From UBA9647 sp049522195 (lineage in GTDB: Bacteria; Bacteroidota; Ignavibacteria; UBA10030), in NCBI GenBank assembly GCA_049522195.1, contig JBEKOB010000002.1, positions 62,001 to 126,000 of the forward strand: a DNA stretch of 64,000 nucleotides. The letters run 5' to 3'. This document shows, piece by piece, positions 1-12,383 of this stretch. The stretch's first letter is position 1. Each line of letters starts with the position of its first letter. A program made the position numbers and the translations under genes. The notes below the pieces were generated by a model. The model did no database searches, had not been told where the DNA came from, and saw only the letters and a program-made list of their open reading frames with translations.

Positions 1-1640
1 TAGAGATTGAGTCCCGAGGGAAAACCGTTGAAGAGCAGCGTCATCATCACAGGCATCATCCAGACCATCGCTTTTTGCCGCGGATCTTTGACTGTCTGCT
101 TCTGCTGAATAAACATTGTGATACCCATCAGCAGGGCCAATCCACTGACATCATGGATACCGAAGAACGGTATTTCAAATGGAAGGGTGAAAATGCGATC
201 CGGAATGGAGAGGTCGGTAATCCACCAGACGAAACTTCCCTGTCGCAATTCGATGGTTGCGCGGAAGACATTGTAGAGTGCAATCAAAATCGGAAACTGA
301 AGCAAGACCGGCAGACACCCTCCCGCCGGGTTTACGCCGTACTCCTTGTACAAATTCAGAACCTGCTGGTTCATCTTCTGGGGATCGTCTTTATACTTTT
401 CCTTGATCTCGTTCATCAGCGGCTGCAGGGCTTGCATCTTTTTCATCGAACGCATGCTGCTGCGCGTCAGAGGGTGCAAGACAATCTTGATGATGATCGA
501 GAAGACGATGATTACAAGACCCCAGTTGGGCACCAGGTAGTGAATAAAGCTCATTAGTGGCAACATCACGTATTCAGAAATTGGACGGATGAGCCAGGTC
601 CAACCCAACCCGACAATTTTGTCCAGTCCCACCGAATACGATTTCAGCAAGCTAAGGTCTGCCGGACCGAAGAAAATTCTAAAGGAACCCCCCTCTTCCG
701 CGCTACCCTTGAACGGCATTTTCACGGCAACGCTGTACGACTCGATGGCACCCTTGTCTGGTGCCTGCACCCGGGATCCTCCCAAGTAAGCTCCTTCGCT
801 CGTTCCCTCTTTTGGGATGATCGCGAGGGCGAAATATTTCGTCCTCATGGCGACCCAGTCAACGGTTCCTGAAATGTTCTTCTCCGGACGGCTGTCAAAG
901 CTCGTCGCGTCGACGTCGGTCAACTCTTTGCCGGCATATGCATATGCTGCCGAGAAACTCGACTCGTCCACGCTATTTGCTTCTGCGTATCGCAGCCCGC
1001 TTTCCCAAACAAGTTGATACTCAAAATTCGCCACTACATCGGGCGTCTTCTGAAACTTCACATCGACGCCGAGACCATATTCTCCGTTCTTGAATTTCAG
1101 CGTCTTGACGATCTGCCCGCCCCCGATAACCGGTAGCACCAGGTTCAGCGCGTATTCCTCTCCTGTGGCCACGATGTGTTGATCGAAGCCCTCGGCGGTT
1201 GCATCAAAGAATAGATCGTGTGTATTAATGAGTCGACCATCCGAGGTTGCGAACAACAAGCTCAGGTCGCCCCCTTTTTTGTAATCAACGAGCTGCACGG
1301 GATAGCCATCCCACGTCTTATATTTCTTCAGCTCCCATCGCTTGATCAATCCGCCCTTCAGGGAAATCTCTGCGATGTATAAGTCGGTCTCGATCGTAAT
1401 AATCCGCTCAACGCCCTTATCCCGTCCCGCGAAGAACTTGCCAAGCGGATCAGCCTGAATGGTTTCCTTGGGTTGAACGCGCAGCGTATCGGCTCGTTTT
1501 GAAGAATCCTGGGGGATGGCTTGTGTTGCAACGGCCTTCGGCCCTTGAGACTGCGGCGTTTGCTTGGGGGAGTTCATCCACATCCAGACAACTAGCAGGA
1601 TGAAGATGAGAATGTAACCGAGTATTGATTGACGATCCAT
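1..1640 (-). CDS. yidC: Membrane protein insertase YidC (partial, C-terminus cut by window edge)
   Basis: YidC/Oxa1/Alb3 insertase, which places proteins into the inner membrane alone or with SecYEG. The ATG at 1640-1638 opens with MDRQSILGYILIFILLVVW, a single N-terminal membrane anchor, followed by a Pro/Gln/Ser-rich stretch and the large periplasmic beta-sandwich domain typical of Gram-negative YidC. The last visible residues (LFNGFPSGLNL) match the hydrophobic core helices of the Oxa1 domain, so only roughly the last 50-70 residues are missing. It is the last gene of the leftward rpmH-rnpA-yidD-yidC order, 24 bases after yidD. The ribosome-binding site is weak. Identity is firm. Confidence 0.95.
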   Translation of the reverse strand, partial: MDRQSILGYILIFILLVVWMWMNSPKQTPQSQGPKAVATQAIPQDSSKRADTLRVQPKETIQADPLGKFFAGRDKGVERIITIETDLYIAEISLKGGLIKRWELKKYKTWDGYPVQLVDYKKGGDLSLLFATSDGRLINTHDLFFDATAEGFDQHIVATGEEYALNLVLPVIGGGQIVKTLKFKNGEYGLGVDVKFQKTPDVVANFEYQLVWESGLRYAEANSVDESSFSAAYAYAGKELTDVDATSFDSRPEKNISGTVDWVAMRTKYFALAIIPKEGTSEGAYLGGSRVQAPDKGAIESYSVAVKMPFKGSAEEGGSFRIFFGPADLSLLKSYSVGLDKIVGLGWTWLIRPISEYVMLPLMSFIHYLVPNWGLVIIVFSIIIKIVLHPLTRSSMRSMKKMQALQPLMNEIKEKYKDDPQKMNQQVLNLYKEYGVNPAGGCLPVLLQFPILIALYNVFRATIELRQGSFVWWITDLSIPDRIFTLPFEIPFFGIHDVSGLALLMGITMFIQQKQTVKDPRQKAMVWMMPVMMTLLFNGFPSGLNL

Positions 1641-1664
1641 TGAATATCCCTACAACAAAATGGA

Positions 1665-1880
1665 TTACGGCACCGGGTCGAAGCCCGCGTGTTTATGAAA
1701 CGGATGACACTTTGCAATCCGTTTGAGAGCATACCACCCTCCCTTGCGAGCGCCATGTTTCCCAATGGCTTCTTCGGCGTACTGAGAACAGGAGGGGTAG
1801 AAGCGACAGTTGTTAAACGGAAGAAGCGGTGAGACAAGCAGCTGGTAAACTCGAATGAAGAAAATGAGCAGGCGTCTCAT
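1665..1880 (-). CDS. yidD: Membrane protein insertion efficiency factor YidD
   Basis: Small (71-residue) YidD protein that helps YidC-dependent insertion. The hallmark core [12 protein letters not shown] followed by G-W-AL-RI-KCHPF is present; family members share this cysteine-rich HPF motif. It begins with an amphipathic hydrophobic stretch (residues 3-20) expected to lie on the inner membrane face. Its ATG overlaps the rnpA stop codon in an ATGA arrangement, implying translational coupling. Length is normal for the family. Confidence 0.95.
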   Translation of the reverse strand: MRRLLIFFIRVYQLLVSPLLPFNNCRFYPSCSQYAEEAIGKHGARKGGWYALKRIAKCHPFHKHAGFDPVP

Positions 1881-2284
1881 GGTTTGTCAGAAAGGTGTTG
1901 GTGCAATTCCTTCAGGAGAGTAATCATTGCCTGATCAATTGCGGCGCGAGATCCGGGTGAGCGCGGTAGCCGTTCGCGAACGCGAGCCATGAACACAATA
2001 TCAAGCGGTTCCAAGCTCACTCTCGACACACCGCCGAGGAGATGCTTATTCCTCCGGTAAGTTTCTTTCATCCACCGCCGAGCGCGGTTGCGATCCACGG
2101 CATTTCGCACGCTCCGGCTGACAGAAAATCCAACCCGCAACGTCCCCGTGCGCCCGGGTGTTGTTGCAAAGAAACAACGGACAGGGCCTTTTTGAAGAGA
2201 CCGTCCCTCCGTAATAACGCGTGAAAATGTTTGATACCCTCGGAGGATCTCTTGTTTCTTTAACGATAGCCGGGGTGGTTTCAC
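1877..2284 (-). CDS. rnpA: Ribonuclease P protein component
   Basis: Protein subunit of RNase P, which binds the RNA subunit and pre-tRNA 5' leaders during tRNA maturation. The 135-residue product is basic and carries the RNR-type signature [14 protein letters not shown] around residues 62-75, plus the preceding [12 protein letters not shown] strand. It starts at an ATG 15 bases after the rpmH stop and overlaps yidD by four bases. Gene order and length are typical. Confidence 0.95.
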   Translation of the reverse strand: MKPPRLSLKKQEILRGYQTFSRVITEGRSLQKGPVRCFFATTPGRTGTLRVGFSVSRSVRNAVDRNRARRWMKETYRRNKHLLGGVSRVSLEPLDIVFMARVRERLPRSPGSRAAIDQAMITLLKELHQHLSDKP

Positions 2285-2299
2285 TGCTTTCCGTAGAGC

Positions 2300-2446
2300 T
2301 TACTTCTCGTCGCTTACGGTGAGCCGGCGGCGCCCCTTCGACCTGCGACGGGACAGCACTTTTCTCCCGTTTTTCGAGGCCATGCGCGCTCTGAATCCAT
2401 GCTTGTTTGTCCGTTTGCGCCGATGTGGCTGGTAGGTTCGTTTCAC
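2300..2446 (-). CDS. rpmH: Large ribosomal subunit protein bL34
   Basis: A 48-residue, very basic protein starting at a GTG (2446-2444): [20 protein letters not shown], continuing [19 protein letters not shown]. This is the near-universal bL34 sequence, so the non-ATG start is secure because residues KRTYQP must be present. The C-terminal tail [10 protein letters not shown] is a few residues longer than the E. coli form. It is the first gene of the leftward rpmH-rnpA-yidD-yidC cluster beside the origin. Confidence 0.96.
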   Translation of the reverse strand: MKRTYQPHRRKRTNKHGFRARMASKNGRKVLSRRRSKGRRRLTVSDEK

Positions 2447-2941
2447 GTCGATACTCCGCGAGATTTCGTTGAACTATTACAAAGCTTTGTAATGTAAGAC
2501 TTTCTTGCCCGCAATACAAGCATTTCCGCTTTCGTAAGAGTGCGTTCGTACAAGAGACGTTTTTCTTAGCTGATTTACCGAGCACAATCAGACGATTTAA
2601 CGAATTGTAATTTTTGCCCTTGCTCTCGAGGTTCTCTGGTATTATACTCTGTGGAAGACTTTCTTCGCTCCGTCCCGTTGACAACATGTGGACAACTTCG
2701 GGAAGTCCTCAAGGTGTTGTTTTTCACGACGAAACAGCTCTTCTCTGTTTTTCTACAGCCCTGTTGATAACCATGTTCTTAACAATGAAATCACCCTTGG
2801 TTTGAATGGGTTGTGGGCTTTGCATAATGTTTACAAGTCAAAAAAAACGATAAAATCAAAAAACTCGGGTCTTCACCCTCGTTGATTGTTTTGTTTGTTG
2901 TTTGTTAATAACTCTCGCACTTTCCTGCAGATGTCGCCATC
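2447..2941. other. rpmH-dnaA intergenic region: candidate oriC, left lobe
   Basis: This 495-base gap between divergent rpmH and dnaA is where bacterial origins commonly lie. Sites resembling the DnaA box (TTATCCACA) are TGTGGACAA at 2687-2695, TGTTGATAA at 2762-2770 and TGTTAATAA at 2903-2911, all in the same orientation and each one or two bases off consensus. An A-rich tract (about 2838-2870) precedes dnaA. TATAAT on the minus strand (2646-2641) could be a -10 box for rpmH. Origin function is inferred from context, not shown. Confidence 0.6.
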
Positions 2942-4429
2942 ATGGTTTCCCAGAATCCGATTGATACGTTCCAAGTCCAACCCGACGCACTGAAATCCGC
3001 AGATGAACTGTTGCCCGTGTGGGAGCGCTGTCTGGCAAAGATACAGGGGCGGGTTACAAGCCTTGGCTTCAAAACATGGTTTCAGCCGATCGTGCCGATC
3101 AAGTTGGCCGATAAAGAACTGACTGTTCAGGTGCCAAGCCAGTTTTTCTACGATTGGGTTGATCAACATTACAACTCGCTCATCCGTGAAACGATCGCCG
3201 CTGTGCTTGGGGACGGGGCTAAGCTCTATTACTCGATTGCATCCGAAGATGGCGAACCGCAGGCAGGCCCTCAGCGGGTTGAAGTCCAACCCCCGCAATC
3301 GCCAACTACCGCGCGAGACGCTCAGTCTTCGCTTTCGCAGCCCCAGCTTTTTTTCCCGCCCCGGGCAGCATTCCGCCAGACCGAGCAGCCGATAGCCCAA
3401 AGCAATCTCAACCCCCGATATACTTTTGAGAATTTCATCAAAGGGGACAGCAACCAACTTGCCCGCGCAGCAGCACTAGCTGTTGGTAACAACCCGGGCG
3501 GGACTTCGTTCAACCCTCTGGTGATCTACGGCGGTACCGGTCTCGGAAAGACCCACCTTATGCATGCCCTTGGCAACCACGCCATAGGCCTGGGCAAGGC
3601 AAAGAGGGTTGTCTATGTTTCAAGCGAAAAGTTTACAATTGAATTCGTCGAGGCGATACAATCGGATCGGGTGAATGAGTTTTCCTACTTCTACCGCAGT
3701 GTTGATCTCCTCATCGTCGATGACATTCAGTTCTTCTCCGGCAAGGAGAAGACACAGGATAATTTTTTCCACACCTTCAACACCCTCTATCAGCTGGGGA
3801 AACAGATCGTTCTCTCCTCTGACGTACCTCCAAAGGAATTAAAGGGCCTTGACGAAAGGCTCATTTCTCGATTTCAGTCCGGACTGACGGCCGATATCCA
3901 ACCCCCAGATCTGGAGACAAGAATTGCCATTCTGCGCAAGAAGAGTGAAGACAATAGCTTTGAATTAGGGCAGGATGTCGTGGATTTCATAGCTTCAAAC
4001 GTCACAAGCAACATCCGTGAACTAGAGGGGTGTCTCATTAGCCTCATTGCCAGGGCTTCGCTCGACAACCGCGAGATTAATGTTGACCTTGCCAGAGAAG
4101 TTTTGAGAATGGTTGTGAACGAATCAAAATCCCCTATAAACATTGATCTAATTCAACGTACCGTCTGCGAGTTTTTTGATATCCCCGAAGATTTGCTGCG
4201 GGCAAAGACCCGAAAACAAGAGGTTGTCAACGCCCGGCAGGTGGCAATGTATCTATCGAAAGAACTGACAAATTCTTCCCTCAAGACTATCGGCCTTCAT
4301 TTCGGGGGAAGAGATCACAGCACGGTAATTCATTCTTGTCAGACTGTTCAGGACCGTCTTAGGAGCGATTCCGCTTTCAAGCAGAACGTCGACCAATTGC
4401 GCCGACGCATTGACTTGTCCGGTCGTTAA
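2942..4429 (+). CDS. dnaA: Chromosomal replication initiator protein DnaA
   Basis: AAA+ initiator that binds DnaA boxes and melts the origin. The 495-residue protein shows domain I (residues about 20-105), a proline/glutamine-rich linker (about 105-155), the AAA+ domain with Walker A GGTGLGKTH (about 197-205) and Walker B LLIVDDIQFF, and the C-terminal DNA-binding domain with the DnaA signature GGRDHSTVIHSC (about 454-465). Start ATG at 2942 follows a gap with DnaA-like boxes, suggesting autoregulation. Length is standard and no key residue is missing. Confidence 0.97.
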   Translation: MVSQNPIDTFQVQPDALKSADELLPVWERCLAKIQGRVTSLGFKTWFQPIVPIKLADKELTVQVPSQFFYDWVDQHYNSLIRETIAAVLGDGAKLYYSIASEDGEPQAGPQRVEVQPPQSPTTARDAQSSLSQPQLFFPPRAAFRQTEQPIAQSNLNPRYTFENFIKGDSNQLARAAALAVGNNPGGTSFNPLVIYGGTGLGKTHLMHALGNHAIGLGKAKRVVYVSSEKFTIEFVEAIQSDRVNEFSYFYRSVDLLIVDDIQFFSGKEKTQDNFFHTFNTLYQLGKQIVLSSDVPPKELKGLDERLISRFQSGLTADIQPPDLETRIAILRKKSEDNSFELGQDVVDFIASNVTSNIRELEGCLISLIARASLDNREINVDLAREVLRMVVNESKSPINIDLIQRTVCEFFDIPEDLLRAKTRKQEVVNARQVAMYLSKELTNSSLKTIGLHFGGRDHSTVIHSCQTVQDRLRSDSAFKQNVDQLRRRIDLSGR

Positions 4430-4877
4430 CTCTCCATCGGTATCCCGCAAATAGACGTTCATGTCCCCCCGGGGGTGTGGTCTGCCTTCTTGGCCGCACA
4501 GCCTTTGTTTATATCTCAACATATAACGCGTGGATAGATGTTCATGAACTGTTTACTCTCTGGATTATTTTCAGAGTTTTAGTCTTACTTCCCGAGACGG
4601 TGGAAACCCAGTATAGACGTCAACATATTACCAACACTTTTGAGCAGCCCTTTTACAAATAATGTTCCTGTCTTCAATCCTCTTTTTCTATTTATCACTT
4701 TCTTATTAACACTATCAACACCCTTATTATAAGTATTATCTTTTTCTTTCTTAATATTATATTTATATAAGGTAACAACTTACCAAAACTCCATTCTCGG
4801 GTTGTAAATGCCCTAATTTTTTGGTATTTTGCAGTATCAATGCCCAATTGCCCATCTCGCCAAAGAAGGAGATAGGA
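4430..4877. other. dnaA-dnaN intergenic region: AT-rich candidate unwinding element
   Basis: A 448-base gap that is long for dnaA-dnaN spacing. The stretch from about 4655 to 4790 is strikingly AT-rich compared with the surrounding genes and could be a DNA unwinding element. DnaA-box-like sequences on the top strand are TTATTAACA at 4703-4711 and CTATCAACA at 4712-4720, nearly back to back. With the boxes upstream of dnaA this suggests a bipartite origin. A good ribosome-binding site (AAGGAGAT, 4866-4873) for dnaN lies at its end. Function is inferred. Confidence 0.55.
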
Positions 4878-5993
4878 ATGAAATTCACAGTCTCAAGCAA
4901 TGAATTACAAAAGGCACTGGCGAAAGTCAGCGGTGTCGTTCCATCCAAGTCGACTCTCCCTATTCTTGAAAATATACTTTTCAAGCTTTCCAAAAACGTG
5001 CTTCAACTTGCAGCCACAGACCTTGAAGTATCGATGTCTGCTTCCCTGGACGTCAAAGGAAATGAAGATGGATCGATTGCAGTACCGGCTAAGAGATTGA
5101 TGGAGACCATCCGGGCATTACCGGATATTCAGTTGGTATTCAATGCAGATATGTCATCCAACAAGGTCAAGATGATAACCGAGATGGGTGAATATATTCT
5201 GATGGGAGAATCGAGTGAGGAATTTCCAACAATTCCGCAGGTGAAAGGGGACGACAGAATCACGCTGAGCGGTGAAATGTTGAAGAGCATGATACATCGC
5301 ACTCTGTTTGCGGTGAGCACGGACGAACTAAGACCCGCTATGACCGGAGTCCTTTTACAGGTAAAGGATGGGGATCTCCGTGCCGTGTCAACAGACGGGC
5401 ACCGGCTCGTGCGCATCCAATATACCGGACTGAAGCAGCCAAAGTTGAAATGGGATATCATCGTTCCGGCAAAAGCCCTCAATCTTGTGTCGCGGTCCGT
5501 TGACAGCGAGACGAACACAGTCTCCGTTGACGCTACCCATGTCCAGTTTACTTTCGGCACAACGACATTGACTTCGCGCGTCATAGAGGAAAGTTATCCG
5601 AACTACGAGTCTGTTATTCCCCTCGACAACGATAAGAAGCTCGTCGTAGCAAGAGATTTGCTCCTTGCAGCGGTTCGACGTGTGGCACTCTATTCAAGTT
5701 CAACGACACACCAGGTCCGCTGCTCGGTTCGCAAAAACGAATTGCGTGTCATGGCTGAGGACATTGATTTCGGCGGGGAAGCAAAGGAAAAAGTACCCTG
5801 TGACTACAATGGAGAGGAGTTGGAAATCGGTTTCAACTCGACGTATCTGATTGATATCCTTTCACACCTCGACGGCGAAGAAGCAGAGTTCAAGCTGGGC
5901 ACATCCGTTCGGGCGGCAATCATTACGCCGGCACATCAGAAACCGAACGAAGATCTACTCATGCTCGTCATGCCCATGCGACTGAATACATAA
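4878..5993 (+). CDS. dnaN: DNA polymerase III subunit beta (sliding clamp)
   Basis: Ring-shaped processivity clamp for DNA polymerase III. The 371-residue protein starts MKFTVSSNELQKALAKVSG, the usual beta-clamp N-terminus, and ends MLVMPMRLNT, the conserved C-terminal strand (MPMRL) that lines the partner-binding pocket. Three clamp repeats fit the length. The ATG at 4878 is chosen over an in-frame ATG 57 bases upstream because AAGGAGAT lies at the right distance and the family starts here. Confidence 0.96.
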   Translation: MKFTVSSNELQKALAKVSGVVPSKSTLPILENILFKLSKNVLQLAATDLEVSMSASLDVKGNEDGSIAVPAKRLMETIRALPDIQLVFNADMSSNKVKMITEMGEYILMGESSEEFPTIPQVKGDDRITLSGEMLKSMIHRTLFAVSTDELRPAMTGVLLQVKDGDLRAVSTDGHRLVRIQYTGLKQPKLKWDIIVPAKALNLVSRSVDSETNTVSVDATHVQFTFGTTTLTSRVIEESYPNYESVIPLDNDKKLVVARDLLLAAVRRVALYSSSTTHQVRCSVRKNELRVMAEDIDFGGEAKEKVPCDYNGEELEIGFNSTYLIDILSHLDGEEAEFKLGTSVRAAIITPAHQKPNEDLLMLVMPMRLNT

Positions 5994-6026
5994 CAGCATG
6001 CTGTTGGGCGAGAGAATTTGTGAAGG

Positions 6027-6058
6027 TAGCCCCATCTCGCGAGCCGGGAGCGGGGCTA
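6027..6058. terminator. Hairpin between dnaN and recF
   Basis: TAGCCCC (6027-6033) pairs perfectly with GGGGCTA (6052-6058) around an 18-base GC-rich loop. There is no following T-run, so it is either a weak or factor-dependent terminator or an RNA-processing structure that adjusts recF expression. Confidence 0.35.
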
Positions 6059-6084
6059 TCGCATTGTAAGCGCCATCAGGGAAT

Positions 6085-7207
6085 GTGAAGATCCGCGAAC
6101 TCCACGTACAGAAATTCCGCAACCACGCTCATACCGACGCTGTCTTCGGAGGGGGGATTAATGCGGTTCTTGGCGAGAACGGCGAGGGCAAGACCAATCT
6201 CCTGGAAGCGATCTCGTATCTCTGTCTGACGAAGAGTTTTTTCGGCAGCGCGGATGGCATTGTTCTTCAGGTTGGAGAGCCGAGGTTTGAAGTCAGCGGC
6301 GATCTGGAAACAGATTCGGGACTGCGGTATCATGTGTCGGTCTCGTATGATCATGAAGCCGGGCATAAAGACTTCCTGATCAACAGAGCGCCGGTCGAAA
6401 AGTTTTCGGAGGTGGTCGGGCAGTTTCCGGTGGTAGTCTTGTCTCCGGAGTCAGGGGCCATCACGAGTGGTGGACCGGCAGATCGGAGGCGATTTCTCGA
6501 CTTCGTGATAGCGCAGGCAAGCAAGATGTATCTCGAAGACCTCCTCGAATACAGGCGGGTCTTGAGGCAGCGAAACCGGGTGTTGTTTGACAACAAGGTT
6601 GGCCGGGTAGAGTACCCGGATCTGATTGAGCCGTGGGATCAGGAACTGATTGAGCGGGGTGCCCGGATCATACACCGGCGAAACGCATTTCTCAGGGAAT
6701 TGCAGCCCATCGTTCACGAGTCATATGCCAAGATTGCAGGAAGAGCAGAGGAGCCGACGCTGCAGTACCTTCCATCAGTACCGCATGCCGAGCGGGCATC
6801 CGAGGAAGAAGTACGGGAGATCTTTCGACAGGAGTTGAAGCGGAAGGCGCCAGAGGAAAAGCGGTTAGGGTTGACCCTGGTTGGGCCGCACCGCGACGAA
6901 CTTGAGCTTGCGATCAACAAACTGAGCGTTCGCTCGCATGCATCGCAAGGCCAGCACAAAACGTTTCTGATAGCCCTGAAGGTGGCGGAGTTTCTCTACC
7001 TCCAGAACAAGCGCAACGAGCGGCCGATACTTCTGCTGGACGATATCTTTACAGAGCTTGATCATCACAGATCGGAGAGGCTCCTGGCGATGACCGAAGC
7101 GGTCGGCCAGGCGTTCATCACAACGACGAACGACAGCGTTTTTCCTCCAGATTTCAACTGGAGCGGAACAAACAAGCGATTCTTTGTGCGCAAAGGAACG
7201 GTCGAGC

Positions 7208-7236
<29 letters not shown>
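6085..7236 (+). CDS. recF: DNA replication and repair protein RecF
   Basis: SMC-like ATPase of the RecFOR pathway, loading RecA at gapped DNA. The 383-residue product begins at a GTG (6085): MKIRELHVQKFRNHAHTD, matching the family's N-terminal strand. The Walker A region is GENGEGKTNLLEAISYL (about 31-47) and the Walker B/D-loop is PILLLDDIFTELD near residue 315. No ATG lies in frame near this position. Position after dnaN is the classic one. The 3' end overlaps the DUF721 gene by 29 bases. Confidence 0.95.
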
Positions 7237-9591
<2,355 letters not shown>

Positions 9592-9638
9592 AGTAACACA
9601 GATCGTAGAAACTCTATCAGCTCTCAGCGGAAATACGA

Positions 9639-12254
9639 ATGGCGAATGTGAACGAGAAGATTATACCGGTTGACATTGAAGAAGAAATGAAGGGTTCCTA
9701 CATCGATTATTCGATGTCGGTTATCGTTGCGCGGGCGCTGCCCGATGTGCGCGACGGCTTGAAGCCGGTTCACCGTCGCGTGCTGTACGGCATGCAGGAC
9801 CTGGGACTTGCGAGTAACCGGGCGTATAAGAAAAGCGCCCGTATCGTTGGTGAAGTACTCGGCAAGTACCACCCGCATGGCGACTCGGCGGTATATGACA
9901 GCATGGTCCGCATGGTGCAGGATTTCTCCCTGCGCTACCCCCTGGTCGACGGGCAGGGCAATTTTGGATCCGTTGACGGCGACTCTCCGGCGGCAATGAG
10001 GTACACGGAAGCCCGCCTCTCTCGCATTGCCGAGGAAATGCTCAAGGACCTTGAAAAAAACACAGTTGATTTCACCCCCAACTTTGATGATACACTCAAA
10101 GAGCCATCGGTTCTCCCGGCGAGCTTTCCGAACCTTCTCTGCAACGGGGCGAGCGGAATTGCCGTCGGCATGGCAACAAACATCCCACCGCACAACCTCA
10201 GAGAGGTCATAGACGGCTGCATCGCCTATATCAAGAACGAAGAGATCACGAACGACCAATTGATGAAACACATCGTTGCCCCGGATTTTCCGACCGGCGG
10301 CATCATCTACGGCTATGAAGGAGTCAAAGAGGCGTATGCGAACGGTCGCGGCCGAATTCTTGTCCGGGCACGAGCAAGCATCGAGACTGGCAAGGGGGAT
10401 CGCCAGCGCATTGTCGTATCAGAGCTTCCCTATATGGTCAACAAGGCCTCGCTGATCGAAAAAATTGCAGATCTCGTCAATGACAAGAAACTCGAGGATA
10501 TTGCCGACGTGCGCGATGAATCCGACCGTGATGGCATGCGCATGGTCATTGAGTTAAGGCGTGATGCGAACGCAGAAGTTGTGCTCAACAATCTGTACAT
10601 GCACACGCAGATGCAGACGACCTTCGGGATTATCATGCTGTCGCTCGTGGAGGGGCGCCCCCGCGTGCTGACGCTGAGAGAAATGATCCAGAAGTTTGTC
10701 GAACACCGAAACGTCGTGATTGTCCGCAGGTCAAAGTACGAGCTCGATGAAGCTGAAAAGCGGGCGCATATCCTCGAGGGTTACATCATTGCTCTCGATA
10801 ACATCGATGCGGTGATTAAACTCATCAAGCAGTCGAGGGATGTCGAGTCTGCGAAGCTTGGGCTGATGAAGAAATTCAAACTGTCCGAGATCCAGGCGAA
10901 AACGATTCTGGACATGCGATTGCAGAAGCTGACGGGTCTCGAGCGGAAAAAAGTTGAGGACGAGTACCGGGAGACAATCAAGCTGATTGAGAAACTCAAG
11001 GCGATCCTGAAGAGCAAGCCGCTGCAGATGAAGATTATCGAGGATGGGCTGCTGGAGCTGAAGGAAAAATATGGCGATGATCGCAGGACCGAAATCGTTT
11101 ATAAAGCCGAGGAATTCAGCATAGAGGACATGATTGCCGAGGAAGAGGTGGTTATTACGATCAGCCACCTGGGACTTATCAAGCGGTTCCCCGTGTCGGG
11201 ATACCGGCGGCAATCGCGCGGAGGAAAGGGGGTAACGGGAGCGGCGACAAAAGAGGACGATTTTGTCGAACATATGTTTGTTGCCAGCAGCCACAACTAT
11301 ATCCTGTTCTTCACAAATACCGGCCGTTGTTACTGGTTGAAGGTATTCGAGATTCCCGAAGGGGGGCGCACGGCGAAAGGGAAACCAATCAATTCCCTCC
11401 TGGCGAAGGGCCCGGAAGAAACCATCAGTGCTTTTATCACGGTAAAGGAATTTGACGATCAGCACTATGTTTTCATGGTTACGGAGTCAGGGCTTGTGAA
11501 AAAGGTGCTCCTTTCCGAGTTCAGCAACCCGCGGAAAAACGGCATCACAGCGACGACACTGAAAAAGGGGGACATCCTTAAGGATGCCAGGCTGACCGAT
11601 GGAAAGCAAGACATCATTATCGGGACACGTGACGGAATCGCAATTCGATTCCACGAAGAGGAAGTCAGGCCGATGGGTCGAAGTGCCGTGGGCGTTCGCG
11701 GCATTCGCTTGGCAAAGAAGGACAAAGTCGTCGGTGTTGTGAATCTGAGGAGAAAGGGAACGACCATCCTGGTTGCGACTGAGAGCGGGTACGGAAAACG
11801 GAGCGAGGAAGAGGAATATCGTGTGAGCCACCGTGGTGGCAAGGGCATCATTACCGTCAAGACGTCGGACAAGACGGGTATCATGGTTGCGATCAAAGAG
11901 GCGGTCGATACGGATGATGTCGTTGTGGTGACGACAAACGGCATGGTGATCCGCCAGCACGCGTCGGATATCCGGGTGGCAGGGCGCAATACACAGGGGG
12001 TTCGGCTCATCAGGCTTCACGAGGGGGACGCCGTTGCCGATGTTGCGATCGTCATGGCAGAGGAAGAAGAAGAGAAGCAGCTCGCAGAGAAGGAAGCTCA
12101 GAAGAAGACCAACGGGATGAAGGATGGAAAGTCCAGCCCGGCGCCGGAAAAGGCTGTCAAGAAAGAAACGAAACCCGAGAAAGAAGTCAAAGCGGAAGCA
12201 AAGATAGAGTCGGGCACCCTAAAAGCGCAGAAGAAAAAGAAGAAATCGAAGTAA
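9639..12254 (+). CDS. gyrA: DNA gyrase subunit A
   Basis: DNA-cleaving subunit of gyrase. The catalytic tyrosine is Tyr122 in [11 protein letters not shown], matching E. coli numbering. The quinolone region [11 protein letters not shown] keeps the serine and aspartate that are mutated in resistant strains. Six beta-propeller blades follow; the GyrA box that wraps DNA reads QSRGGKG, close to the canonical QRRGGKG. A lysine/glutamate-rich tail of about 65 residues extends the C-terminus. Length 871 residues is normal. Confidence 0.97.
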   Translation: MANVNEKIIPVDIEEEMKGSYIDYSMSVIVARALPDVRDGLKPVHRRVLYGMQDLGLASNRAYKKSARIVGEVLGKYHPHGDSAVYDSMVRMVQDFSLRYPLVDGQGNFGSVDGDSPAAMRYTEARLSRIAEEMLKDLEKNTVDFTPNFDDTLKEPSVLPASFPNLLCNGASGIAVGMATNIPPHNLREVIDGCIAYIKNEEITNDQLMKHIVAPDFPTGGIIYGYEGVKEAYANGRGRILVRARASIETGKGDRQRIVVSELPYMVNKASLIEKIADLVNDKKLEDIADVRDESDRDGMRMVIELRRDANAEVVLNNLYMHTQMQTTFGIIMLSLVEGRPRVLTLREMIQKFVEHRNVVIVRRSKYELDEAEKRAHILEGYIIALDNIDAVIKLIKQSRDVESAKLGLMKKFKLSEIQAKTILDMRLQKLTGLERKKVEDEYRETIKLIEKLKAILKSKPLQMKIIEDGLLELKEKYGDDRRTEIVYKAEEFSIEDMIAEEEVVITISHLGLIKRFPVSGYRRQSRGGKGVTGAATKEDDFVEHMFVASSHNYILFFTNTGRCYWLKVFEIPEGGRTAKGKPINSLLAKGPEETISAFITVKEFDDQHYVFMVTESGLVKKVLLSEFSNPRKNGITATTLKKGDILKDARLTDGKQDIIIGTRDGIAIRFHEEEVRPMGRSAVGVRGIRLAKKDKVVGVVNLRRKGTTILVATESGYGKRSEEEEYRVSHRGGKGIITVKTSDKTGIMVAIKEAVDTDDVVVVTTNGMVIRQHASDIRVAGRNTQGVRLIRLHEGDAVADVAIVMAEEEEEKQLAEKEAQKKTNGMKDGKSSPAPEKAVKKETKPEKEVKAEAKIESGTLKAQKKKKKSK

Positions 12255-12319
12255 GCCTCAAGGTGGGAAAGCCACCACGCGGCGTGTCGCTGCGACCGAA
12301 TAAGGCGCTGTGAAACGGC

Positions 12320-12342
12320 GACACAACAATTCCCGTTGTGTC
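12320..12342. terminator. Hairpin after gyrA
   Basis: GACACAAC (12320-12327) and GTTGTGTC (12335-12342) form a perfect 8-base stem with a 7-base loop in the gap between gyrA and the SPFH gene. A poly-T tract does not follow, so it is only a possible terminator or a protein-binding palindrome. Confidence 0.35.
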
Positions 12343-12383
12343 ATCAACTCACCAACCCCATCGTCATCATCAAGGAGAAAGCA

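Noticed and set aside
2046..2687. Long minus-strand reading frame across rpmH and rnpA
   Set aside because: It runs in another frame through the firmly identified rpmH and rnpA genes and has no family character; it is a shadow.
10731..11465. Long minus-strand frame inside gyrA
   Set aside because: Antisense shadow; no domain pattern and no ribosome-binding site.
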